Shown here: positions 7,222 through 13,486 of the stretch, in pieces | Numbering within the stretch: position 1 is the stretch's first letter | Layout: every line of letters starts with the position of its first letter | Origin: Pseudomonadota bacterium | GTDB taxonomy: Bacteria > Pseudomonadota > Alphaproteobacteria > Rhizobiales > Rhizobiaceae | Direction of reading: 5' to 3' | DNA length: 13,969 nt | Assembly: GCA_023387775.1 (NCBI GenBank) | Contig: JAEWHN010000103.1 | Location: 1 to 13,969 of the forward strand | Program-made: the position numbers and the translations under genes | The notes under the pieces: generated by a model | What the model saw: the letters and a program-made list of their open reading frames with translations, nothing else | Database searches by the model: none | What the model was told of the DNA's origin: nothing

Positions 7222-8049
7222 TTACTCGCCGATGCCGTTGAGCTGGTCCTGCGACAGCTTCCATGCATCGACGATCTTGCCGAGCGTGCCGTCGGCCTTC
7301 AGCGCGGCAATCGCGGTGGAGACCGCGGCCTTGTCGGCGTCGTTGGGCTTCATGTAGATCGCGAACGGCTCGAAGGCGTCGGAAGGAAGGCTGTAGACGA
7401 TGGTGAACTGGCCGGGCTTCTGGAGTTCCCGATAGGCAACTTCGGTGTCCTGCGTCACCACGCCGTCGGCACGCCCGACGAGCAACTGCTGGATGGCATC
7501 GCTCTGCTTGGGGTATAGCTGGACGTTCGCCGGTTTCAAGCCCTGGGCCTCAAGCTGTTCGTTGATCTTTTCCATTCGGCCGACATAGGTCGTGCCGGAC
7601 TGCACCGCGATCGTCTTGCCAGACAGGTCGCCAGCATCGGCAAACGGTACGCCGCCGGCCTTGGCCGTGATCACGATTCTGGTGTCGAGATAGGGAACTG
7701 CGTGGAACTTCTTCTGGCGTTCCGCCTGAAGCGTGGCGCCGCTGATCACCGCACCGCAACGATCCGCCTCCAGGCTGGGCAGCAGGCCGTTGAAGTCCAT
7801 GCGCGCAAATTTCGCTTCCACGCCCCAATGGGAAGCCAGCGCTTTCGTGAGATCGACGTCGAAGCCGGACGGGTCGATGTCGTCGGCATTGTCGATGAAC
7901 TCCATCGGCGGGAAGGTCGGGTCGATGCAGACCGTCAGCGCTCCGGCTTCCACGAAGGATGGCTTTTCCGATGCCTGGGCGCTCGACAGCGTAAGTCCGA
8001 GTGCGGCAACGGCGATGGCGCAGCTGCCTGCGCTGAGAATTCTGGGCAT
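7222..8049 (-). CDS. Periplasmic amino-acid-binding protein (SBP_bac_3 family)
   Basis: This is the substrate-binding component of the transporter encoded by the next two genes. The 275 residues begin with a Sec signal peptide: a hydrophobic core at residues 11-22 and an AQA-S cleavage site after residue 26. The mature part has the family marks: LTVCIDPTFPPMEF (38-51), ISGATLQAERQKKF (102-115) with the conserved Arg111 that usually holds the ligand carboxylate, and GRADGVVTQD (192-201) with an acidic residue typical of amino-group contact. The ATG at 8049 has GGGGAG 5 nt upstream. It is the first gene of a five-gene unit and lies downstream of a putative operator. The ligand class (polar or basic amino acid) follows from the family; the specific ligand is inferred. 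Confidence 0.9.
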   Translation of the reverse strand: MPRILSAGSCAIAVAALGLTLSSAQASEKPSFVEAGALTVCIDPTFPPMEFIDNADDIDPSGFDVDLTKALASHWGVEAKFARMDFNGLLPSLEADRCGAVISGATLQAERQKKFHAVPYLDTRIVITAKAGGVPFADAGDLSGKTIAVQSGTTYVGRMEKINEQLEAQGLKPANVQLYPKQSDAIQQLLVGRADGVVTQDTEVAYRELQKPGQFTIVYSLPSDAFEPFAIYMKPNDADKAAVSTAIAALKADGTLGKIVDAWKLSQDQLNGIGE

Positions 8050-8089
8050 GGTCTCTCCCCTGTGCGTTCTGTTGCAGCCACCTCCGTGT

Positions 8090-8119
8090 CAGAAAATTCG
8101 CTATAAGTCAAATAAGTTC
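8090..8119. promoter_or_regulatory. Putative operator A, upstream of the transporter-decarboxylase unit
   Basis: Two degenerate half-sites, AGAAAATTC (8091-8099) and AATAAGTTC (8111-8119), each match ACAAAGTTC at 7 of 9 positions and lie 20 bp apart, with CTATAAG between them. The 30-bp stretch matches the oxidase-promoter operator (minus strand, 10310 to 10281) at 23 of 30 positions with no gap. It lies about 41 nt before the binding-protein start, where a repressor or activator would act. The regulator at 8355 is the inferred ligand. Confidence 0.55.
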
Positions 8120-8132
8120 GTTTTTAACGAAC
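8116..8132. repeat. Palindrome GTTCGTT-TTT-AACGAAC
   Basis: A perfect 7-bp inverted repeat with a 3-nt spacer overlaps the end of operator A. It lies in the AT-rich start region of the divergent intergenic DNA and could be an extra protein-binding site. Confidence 0.45.
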
Positions 8133-8229
8133 AGGACAGAGGCCTTGCGCGCCCACGCGTCTGGCCCCTTGCCGCCGACGCGCTGTGCGAGCTTTGAAAA
8201 TTTGGCCATTCGCATATCCTGTGTCGGGG

Positions 8230-8258
8230 TTGATCTTGATGAAGGGCCCGACTAATTT
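8230..8258 (+). promoter_or_regulatory. Weak candidate sigma70 promoter for the HTH-cupin regulator
   Basis: TTGATC (8230-8235) and TAATTT (8253-8258) are separated by 17 nt. Both hexamers match the consensus only partly. If used, operator B at 8280-8308 would lie just downstream of the start of transcription and act as a roadblock. Other AT-rich hexamers nearby are equally possible. Confidence 0.25.
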
Positions 8259-8279
8259 TTTTGATTTTCGTTATGAGCA

Positions 8280-8308
8280 AACAAAGTTATTTATATACGA
8301 ACTTTGTT
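8280..8308. promoter_or_regulatory. Putative operator B, upstream of the HTH-cupin regulator
   Basis: AACAAAGTT (8280-8288) and AACTTTGTT (8300-8308) form a perfect 9-bp inverted repeat around an 11-nt AT-rich spacer. The right arm, read on the minus strand from 8307 to 8299, is exactly ACAAAGTTC, the half-site found twice at the oxidase promoter. The site ends 46 nt before the regulator ATG, which fits autoregulation. Confidence 0.65.
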
Positions 8309-8354
8309 GGGGTGGCGAGTCTCGAGCCGCGCTCCAGAAACTGGATCGGAAAAC

Positions 8355-8945
8355 ATGGCACGATCGGACAACAAAGAGCTTGGAGCGAGACCCCGCAAGG
8401 AGGCGCCCTTGATCGGCAGGACGCTTCGCGAACGCCGCCGACAGCTGGACATGACGCTTGACGACGTGGCCGAAGCGACCGACCTGACAAAAGGGTTCCT
8501 GAGCGACATAGAGCGCGACAAGACCTCGCCTTCGGTCGCTTCGCTGGTAAGGCTATGCGATGTGCTGAACCTGCCGGTGGGTGACCTCTTCACCTCTTCC
8601 CAATCCGCCGTTGTCCGGGTGGACGAACGCTCCCCGATCAAGTTTGGCGGCATAGGGGTGGCCGACCATTTGCTTACGCCCAGCAACGGAATGCGCTTGC
8701 AGGCGATATGGTCCGAAATAGAACCCAACGGCACCGGTGGCGAACAGCTCTATGCCCTGCGCTCGGAAGAAGAGTTCGTCCTCGTCCTGTCGGGCCAGTT
8801 GGCGATTCGCCTTGAGGATGAAACGGTCATCCTGAGCGAGGGCGACGCGATGACATTCGATCCGCGCCGCCCGCATACCTTCCACAACCCGTCTGACACA
8901 AACCGCACGATCGCCGTTTTCGTCATGACGCCGCCGCCGCGGTAA
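8355..8945 (+). CDS. HTH-cupin transcriptional regulator (XRE family, PuuR-like)
   Basis: This is a cytoplasmic DNA-binding regulator with an N-terminal XRE helix-turn-helix and a C-terminal cupin sensor domain. In the 196 residues the HTH runs about 20-79 (IGRTLRERRRQLDMTLDDVA ... GFLSDIERDKTSPSVASL). The cupin runs about 112-190, with EEEFVLVLSGQLAIRL, a GD turn, and PHTFHNPS. Regulators of this design (PuuR and relatives) often control amine and amino-acid catabolic genes next to them. I chose the ATG at 8355; a TTG start 51 nt upstream is possible but would place the N-terminus inside operator B. The ribosome site (CGGA, 4 nt away) is weak. The gene is divergent from the transporter-decarboxylase unit, converges on the oxidase, and is flanked by ACAAAGTTC-like sites. 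The effector is unknown; a guanidino or amino acid metabolite is the likeliest guess. Confidence 0.9.
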   Translation: MARSDNKELGARPRKEAPLIGRTLRERRRQLDMTLDDVAEATDLTKGFLSDIERDKTSPSVASLVRLCDVLNLPVGDLFTSSQSAVVRVDERSPIKFGGIGVADHLLTPSNGMRLQAIWSEIEPNGTGGEQLYALRSEEEFVLVLSGQLAIRLEDETVILSEGDAMTFDPRRPHTFHNPSDTNRTIAVFVMTPPPR

Positions 8946-8953
8946 CGCGGCGG
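8934..8953. terminator. Stem-loop at the convergent end of regulator and oxidase genes
   Basis: CCGCCGCG and CGCGGCGG form a perfect 8-bp stem with a GTAA loop that includes the regulator's TAA stop. Only 15 nt separate the two convergent genes. There is no T-run on either side, so termination would be inefficient or Rho-assisted. Confidence 0.4.
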
Positions 8954-8960
8954 GGTCGTA

Positions 8961-10259
8961 TCAGGCCCGTGGCCGGTCCAGCCAGTCGAGCAGGCGATAG
9001 AACTCGCCGACCACGGGCATGAACCACGGGTTTCCGGTGTAGGTGGGCATCGTGGTGAACTGCGTTCGCCCAAAGGCAGTGTCGCCGCCCTTGCCGAGTA
9101 TGCGCTGGCCGATCTGGTCGCCCAGATAGCTCATCAGCGCTACGCCCTGGCCACAGCAGCCAAGGGCGAAATGGATGCCGTCATGCTGTCCGACATGGGG
9201 CAGCTTGGCGAATGTGAAGGCGACGTTTCCCCGCCAGCTATATGCGACGCGTGCATCGGCAAGGGCCGGGAACACCTTCGACATAGCCGCGTGAAGGCGC
9301 CTCGTGCTTTCTTCCGAAGTGATCGGCCGGAAGCTGGTGCGGCCTCCGAATATCATTCGCGTGCCGTCCGGCGACAGGCGATAGTAGAACAGGTTGCGCT
9401 TCGTATCCTGGATCATTCGCGCCGACGGGATCAGTGCGCGCAACTGCGCCGGGTCCATCGCTTCGGTCGCGATGATGTAGGATCCGATGGGAATGACGCG
9501 CCGCCGGAACCACGGCGTGCCTGAATCCGTATACGCGTTCGTGGCGACCACGACTTGATTTGCCCTTACCTCGCCTCGCTCCGTGGAGAGGACGTAACCA
9601 GTTCCGTTTTTCCGCACTCCGCCCACTCGGCAGCGCGTGCGGAAGGTCACGCCCGCGCGGCGGCAGGCTTCGACCAGACCGGCATGGTACTTGGCCGGAT
9701 GCAGCCCGCCCGCCATCACGGTCGTTCGCCCGCCGAAATAGATGTCCGATGCCACTTCCCGGTTCTGGTCGGCCCTCGAGACCATGCGGGTTTCCACGCC
9801 GAGTGCATCCAGTTCCTCGGCTTCCCTGGCCAATGCGTCGTAGTGCTTCGGCGCATAGGCGGCAAAATACATGCCCATGCGCTGATAGTCGCAATCGATG
9901 CCGTTGGCCTCGATCTGCTGTTCCAGGAACAGAACCGAATCCTGAGCCTCCTGGAACAGTTCATTCGCCGTATCGCGATCATAGGCTGCGCACAGTTCCT
10001 TGTGCGACAGCTTCAGCGTGCCCGACACCATGCCGCCATTGCGCGTGCTGGCGCCGAAGCCGAGGTCCTCGGCCTCCATGACCAGCACAGAAGTGCCATT
10101 GGACGCCAGCCGGAGCGCAGCGGAGAGGCCGGTATAGCCGGAGCCCACTATCGCTACGTCATAGTGCTCGCGCGCAGAGGCGCCTTCATCTGAGCTGCCC
10201 CCATCTCGGGCCGCCCACCAATAGGGCTCGTTGACTACATTCTGGAACTGCTGAGGCAC
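8961..10259 (-). CDS. FAD-dependent amine/amino-acid oxidase (PuuB/OrdL, DAO superfamily)
   Basis: This flavoenzyme of the D-amino-acid-oxidase fold probably oxidises a C-N bond of an amine or amino acid, giving an imine that hydrolyses to an aldehyde or oxo-acid. The 432 residues carry EPYWWAA near the N-terminus, the FAD dinucleotide motif GSGYTG (39-44) followed by the acidic MEAEDLGFGAS (61-71), and a C-terminal FAD-contact glycine segment near 367-373 (GCCGQGV). PuuB (gamma-glutamylputrescine oxidase, 426 residues) and OrdL have the same layout; D-arginine dehydrogenase is a more distant option. I chose the GTG at 10259. The longer frame from 10370 would translate the operator and promoter (10281-10320) as protein, and the next in-frame Met lies inside the FAD domain. 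The gene stands alone and shares operator sequence with the transporter-decarboxylase unit. It may supply the 2-oxo acid for the AruI-like enzyme (inference). Confidence 0.85.
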   Translation of the reverse strand: MPQQFQNVVNEPYWWAARDGGSSDEGASAREHYDVAIVGSGYTGLSAALRLASNGTSVLVMEAEDLGFGASTRNGGMVSGTLKLSHKELCAAYDRDTANELFQEAQDSVLFLEQQIEANGIDCDYQRMGMYFAAYAPKHYDALAREAEELDALGVETRMVSRADQNREVASDIYFGGRTTVMAGGLHPAKYHAGLVEACRRAGVTFRTRCRVGGVRKNGTGYVLSTERGEVRANQVVVATNAYTDSGTPWFRRRVIPIGSYIIATEAMDPAQLRALIPSARMIQDTKRNLFYYRLSPDGTRMIFGGRTSFRPITSEESTRRLHAAMSKVFPALADARVAYSWRGNVAFTFAKLPHVGQHDGIHFALGCCGQGVALMSYLGDQIGQRILGKGGDTAFGRTQFTTMPTYTGNPWFMPVVGEFYRLLDWLDRPRA

Positions 10260-10280
10260 GCGGAGATCTCGCGACTGGAT

Positions 10281-10310
10281 GAACTTTGTTCGCTTATAGA
10301 GAACTTTGTG
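10281..10310. promoter_or_regulatory. Putative operator C at the oxidase promoter
   Basis: On the minus strand two exact copies of ACAAAGTTC (10309-10301 and 10289-10281) lie 20 bp apart, two helical turns, around CTATAAG. The element matches operator A at 23 of 30 positions, and its half-site occurs exactly in operator B. It ends 21 nt before the oxidase start and covers the likely -10 box, which suggests repression. Confidence 0.68.
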
Positions 10311-10320
10311 CGGGGCACAA
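10293..10320 (-). promoter_or_regulatory. Candidate promoter of the oxidase gene
   Basis: Minus-strand TTGTGC (10320-10315) and TATAAG (10298-10293) are separated by 16 nt. The -10 matches consensus at 5 of 6 positions, the -35 only at the TTG. Transcription would start near 10286, giving a leader of about 27 nt before the GTG at 10259. The -10 lies between the two operator half-sites. Confidence 0.5.
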
Positions 10321-10543
10321 GCTGGATCGCGCCCGGGTCGGGCCGAGGCAATGGTGGCGTCGACCCGCATGGGCTGATGCCAGATGCGGGTAAAGCAATG
10401 CCGAATAGCACTGTCGGCCTTGGAGCAGCTGACAATGGCAGGAATGTTCGACGTTCAGTGTTGGCGCAGGAAGCGCCGAGTTCGCCAGCGAGTGTCAACT
10501 TGTCAGTCGAGAACCCGATGCGCGGGAGGACGACACGCCTGCC

Positions 10544-11560
10544 TCAGCGCAGCCAGTCGGCCAACGAGGGCCGGAAATTGCCGGCGCGGCCGGTCATGGC
10601 GTCGGCCGCGCACATCGAGTTCAGCACCGCTTCCTGCGTGGCCTCGGTGGCGGCGCGGAAGAGTTTGTCGATGCGGTTTTCGTTCAGCGCACGCATCGAG
10701 ATGAGGTCGCTCTTCTCGTCGTGGTCGATGGTCGTCGCGGTTGTGAAGCCGATGGCGATGTCGCCGCTGCCATGGCCCCAGAAGGCGCCGAGCCGCGCCA
10801 AACCTGCGCCGCAGCGGCGCGTGACGCGCTTCAACTGGCGGTGCTCCAGCGGAACATCGGTGGCAAGGATGATGATGATTGAGCCCTTCTCCGCCGCCTT
10901 GTCGGAGCGAGGGGAGGGGCGGCGGCCGTCGGGCAGCACGAGGTCGCCGGCGCGGCCGAAATTGGAAAGCACCAGCGTGCCGAGATGGAAGCTCTGGCCG
11001 TCGAGTTCCAGCCGGCGCGATGAGGTGCCGATGCCGCCCTTGAAGCCGAAGCAGGTCATGCCGGTGCCCGCGCCGACATTGCCCTGTTCCACAGCACCTT
11101 CATGTGCGTTCGCCAATGCCAGGCGAGCATGTTCCTCGGTGACGGCCATTGCCTGGATGTCGTTGAGCGGCCCGTCATTGCACTCGCAGACCACCGGGTT
11201 CACCGTCGCGGTCTGGCGGCCGATGTCCGGGTTGGCGGCGATCGCCTCGCGGATCAGCGCGTTGGCGCAGGTGCCGACCCCAAAAGTGTTGGTGAGCAGG
11301 ATGGGCGTCTCCAGCGTGCCGAGTTCGTCGATCTGTACCAGCCCCGTGCTCTTGCCGAAGCCGTTGATGACGTCGCTCGCGGCCAGCACCTTCTTGCGGT
11401 AGAGATTGCCGGCATGCGGCAGCACGGCGGTGACGCCGGTGTTAATGTCGCCGTCGCGGATCGTGTGGTGGCCGACGCGCACGCCGGGCACATCGGTGAT
11501 CGCGTTTTTCTCGCCCGTGGGAAGAATTCCGCAGACGATGCCAAAATCCCTTGCGTTCAC
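10544..11560 (-). CDS. DmpA-type aminopeptidase (P1 family, peptidase S58)
   Basis: This is an N-terminal-nucleophile hydrolase related to DmpA (L-aminopeptidase/D-Ala-esterase) and the beta-peptidyl aminopeptidase BapA. These enzymes cut themselves once to expose a Ser nucleophile and then release N-terminal residues from small peptides or amides. The 338 residues contain ITDVPGVRVGHHT (21-33), NTFGVGTCAN (91-100), GNVGAGTGMTCFGFKGG (160-176), Asn200 (LSNFG) as likely oxyanion residue, and the cleavage point Gly226-Ser227 (EKGSIIIILATD). Ser265 and Asp267 (HGSGD) lie at the same distance from Ser227 as the catalytic Ser288 and residue 290 from Ser250 in DmpA/BapA. The start is a GTG with GAGG 8 nt upstream. 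It follows a transporter ATPase by 35 nt, so peptide or amide uptake and hydrolysis are probably linked. No signal peptide is seen, so it acts in the cytoplasm. Confidence 0.88.
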   Translation of the reverse strand: MNARDFGIVCGILPTGEKNAITDVPGVRVGHHTIRDGDINTGVTAVLPHAGNLYRKKVLAASDVINGFGKSTGLVQIDELGTLETPILLTNTFGVGTCANALIREAIAANPDIGRQTATVNPVVCECNDGPLNDIQAMAVTEEHARLALANAHEGAVEQGNVGAGTGMTCFGFKGGIGTSSRRLELDGQSFHLGTLVLSNFGRAGDLVLPDGRRPSPRSDKAAEKGSIIIILATDVPLEHRQLKRVTRRCGAGLARLGAFWGHGSGDIAIGFTTATTIDHDEKSDLISMRALNENRIDKLFRAATEATQEAVLNSMCAADAMTGRAGNFRPSLADWLR

Positions 11561-11568
11561 CGATCTTA

Positions 11569-11572
11569 CCTC
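11569..11572 (-). promoter_or_regulatory. Ribosome binding site of the DmpA-type gene
   Basis: GAGG on the minus strand lies 8 nt before the GTG at 11560 and supports this non-ATG start. The gap to the ATPase gene also holds GCCGCC/GGCGGC arms around an 11-nt loop (11584-11606), overlapping the ATPase stop. Confidence 0.5.
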
Positions 11573-11595
11573 AATCTATCCTAGCCGCCCGGGTC

Positions 11596-12339
11596 TCAGA
11601 GGCGGCCGGCTTCCACGATGCGTTTGAGGAAGGCCTGCGTGCGTTCGCCCTGCGGCTTGCCGAAGATCTGTTCCGGCGGACCTTCCTCGTAGACCTTGCC
11701 AGCCTGCAGGAAGCAGACCTTGTCCGCGACCTCGCGGGCAAAGCCCATCTCATGCGTGGCGAGCACCATGGTCATGCCGTTCTTGGCCAGATCGCGCACG
11801 ATGTCCAGCACTTCCGAAACCAGCTCCGGGTCCAGCGCCGAGGTGATCTCGTCGAGCAGAAGGAGCGTCGGGTCCATCATCAGCGCGCGCACGATCGCCA
11901 CGCGCTGCTGCTGGCCGCCCGACAGGCGGTCCGGGTATTCATCCGCCTTGTGCTGCAGACCGATGCGGGCAAGCAGCGCCTTGCCCTTCTCCACGGCTTC
12001 GCCCTTGGGCATGTTCAGCACCTTGATGGGTGCCAGCGTGACGTTTTCGATCACGCTCATATGCGGGAACAGGTTGTAGCCCTGGAAGACGATGCCGATT
12101 TCGCGGCGCAGGGCGTCGAGGTCGACGCCGGGGCCGGTGACGCGGTCGCCATGCAGCCGGATCTCGCCCTCGTTGATCGTTTCCAGCCGGTTGATGCAGC
12201 GCAGCAGCGTGGACTTTCCGCAACCCGAGGGGCCGATCAGGCAGACCACCTGATGCTCCTCGATGTCGAGCGAGATGCCGGAAAGGACCTCGACCGCGCC
12301 GTAGCGCTTGTACGCCTTGTCGATTTCGACCAGTGCCAT
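11596..12339 (-). CDS. Polar amino-acid ABC transporter ATP-binding protein (second system)
   Basis: This is the ATPase of the second amino-acid importer, of GlnQ/HisP class and 247 residues. Walker A GPSGCGKST (36-44), Q-loop Gln86, signature LSGGQ (139-143), Walker B D163-E164 and H-loop His186 (THEMGFA) are all present. After the catalytic Glu it reads ITSALD where most members have PTSALD (the first transporter's ATPase here has Pro). Ile or Val at this place is not expected to abolish ATPase activity. It lies between its permease (23 nt upstream) and the DmpA-type aminopeptidase (35 nt downstream) on one transcript. The two ATPases in this window share motifs but are clearly not recent duplicates. 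Confidence 0.92.
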   Translation of the reverse strand: MALVEIDKAYKRYGAVEVLSGISLDIEEHQVVCLIGPSGCGKSTLLRCINRLETINEGEIRLHGDRVTGPGVDLDALRREIGIVFQGYNLFPHMSVIENVTLAPIKVLNMPKGEAVEKGKALLARIGLQHKADEYPDRLSGGQQQRVAIVRALMMDPTLLLLDEITSALDPELVSEVLDIVRDLAKNGMTMVLATHEMGFAREVADKVCFLQAGKVYEEGPPEQIFGKPQGERTQAFLKRIVEAGRL

Positions 12340-12362
12340 CTTTCAGTCCATCGGTTCGAGGT

Positions 12363-13466
12363 TCAGGAGCGCATCTTCTTGCGGTCGCGTTCGATCAGCT
12401 TGTCGACGAAGCGAGCCTGCGGGATCGTGAGCACGATGAAGAGGATGGCGACGGTGGTGACGGCGGAGAGGTTGAAATTGTTGCTGGCAATGATCTTCGA
12501 CTGGTTGAAGGCGTCGATGGTGCCGATGATGGCGACGAGCGCCGTGTCCTTCTGCAGGCTGATGCAGTTGTTCATCAGCGGCGGAACGATGCCGCGCACC
12601 GCCTGCGGAATGACCACGTAGCGCATGGTCTTGAAATAGGACAGGCCGAGCGAGCGCGCCGCCGCGATCTGGCTCGGATGCACGCTCTCGATGCCGGCGC
12701 GGTAGACCTCGGAGGTGTAGGCGCCGTAGGTCAGCGTCAGCGCGATGATGGCGTAGGCGTTGGAGGAGAGATCCTTCAGGATCGGCAGGCCGGTCAGCGG
12801 CAGGCCGAAGCCGATCAGGTAGATGGTGATGATCGCCGGAAGGCCGCGGAACAGGTCGCTATAGATGATGGCCAGTGCGCGGATCGGCTTGCCGGCTTCG
12901 CCGGGCAGCGTGCGCGCCACGGCGACCACAAGCGCCCAGATGAGGATCAGCACGGCGGAAACGGTGAAGATGAAGACGTTGGTTCCGAACGCCTTGAGCA
13001 CGGCGCCGGCGGATTTCACGATCAGCGCGAGGTCGAAGAAGGTCCGGCTGACGGCGGCGTCGTTGACGACAAGGAACCACGACAGCGAGCAGAGGATAAG
13101 CAGGGCGGCCGAATAGGCGAGCGCCTTCCAAGACGCGTCGGATGCCTTCGCCCCCAGTTCACGCCCGAGATAGATGTCTGCAGACCTGGCGGCCTGCGAT
13201 GACCACGACAGGGCGCGCGCTGCAAGCGCCACGACGAACAGCGGCAGCAGGCACGCGAGAGCCGCGACTACCGTCACCGGCGTTTCCGCCCAGCCTTCGT
13301 TTATCACGAAGGAACGGATGTATTGCGCCGTATAGGCCAGCGCCGCGAGGGTGGCGAGCGCGAAGAGCAGAACGCCGAAGGAGCGCTTGCCGTAGGTTCG
13401 GACCTGGTTGCGAGCGCGCCATCTCCTGGCGCGCTCGTCCTTGGCTTCGAGAGCCGATGTGGACAT
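12363..13466 (-). CDS. Polar amino-acid ABC transporter permease, long form
   Basis: This is an inner-membrane permease of the HisM/GlnP family. At 367 residues it is over 100 longer than the common 220-250-residue members. The extra part is N-terminal: a basic, charged start (residues 1-28) followed by hydrophobic spans at about 29-50, 62-86 and 112-132. The usual permease domain begins near residue 155. The EAA-type loop is at about 253-298 (YRAGIESVHPSQIAAARSLG ... RYVVIPQAVRG). The ATG at 13466 has only a weak ribosome site and lies 20 nt after the binding-protein stop. Extra N-terminal spans occur in some proteobacterial amino-acid permeases such as AapQ/AapM. One permease gene is visible, so a homodimer is likely. 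Confidence 0.88.
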   Translation of the reverse strand: MSTSALEAKDERARRWRARNQVRTYGKRSFGVLLFALATLAALAYTAQYIRSFVINEGWAETPVTVVAALACLLPLFVVALAARALSWSSQAARSADIYLGRELGAKASDASWKALAYSAALLILCSLSWFLVVNDAAVSRTFFDLALIVKSAGAVLKAFGTNVFIFTVSAVLILIWALVVAVARTLPGEAGKPIRALAIIYSDLFRGLPAIITIYLIGFGLPLTGLPILKDLSSNAYAIIALTLTYGAYTSEVYRAGIESVHPSQIAAARSLGLSYFKTMRYVVIPQAVRGIVPPLMNNCISLQKDTALVAIIGTIDAFNQSKIIASNNFNLSAVTTVAILFIVLTIPQARFVDKLIERDRKKMRS

Positions 13467-13486
13467 GTGGTTTCTCTAGCCTTGGC

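Larger units (their letters stand above)
8050..8354. other. Divergent intergenic region with regulatory sites
   Basis: These 305 nt separate the transporter unit (minus) from the HTH-cupin regulator (plus). The stretch is clearly richer in A+T at both ends (about 8090-8130 and 8250-8310) than the coding DNA around it. It contains a degenerate operator pair, a palindrome and a strong operator pair, listed separately. The middle part, about 8135-8225, is GC-rich and shows nothing I can name. Open frames crossing the region do not look like genes. Confidence 0.7.

Noticed and set aside
8185..8412. Short plus-strand open frame in the divergent intergenic region
   Set aside because: It covers operator B and the start of the HTH-cupin gene in another frame, and has no ribosome site or family likeness.
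10311..10543. Possible small genes between the oxidase promoter and the DmpA gene
   Set aside because: The open frames here have no convincing ribosome sites and run into neighbouring genes in the wrong frame. Nothing recognisable was found.
11596..12339. Ile in place of Pro after the Walker B Glu as a sign of a dead ATPase
   Set aside because: Walker A, signature, catalytic Glu and H-loop are all intact, and non-Pro residues at this place are found in working amino-acid transporter ATPases.
12333..13202. 289-codon plus-strand open frame opposite the long permease
   Set aside because: Its composition (Asp, Gly, Arg, His) is typical of antisense translation of membrane-protein codons in GC-rich DNA, and the minus-strand permease has the EAA loop and membrane spans.
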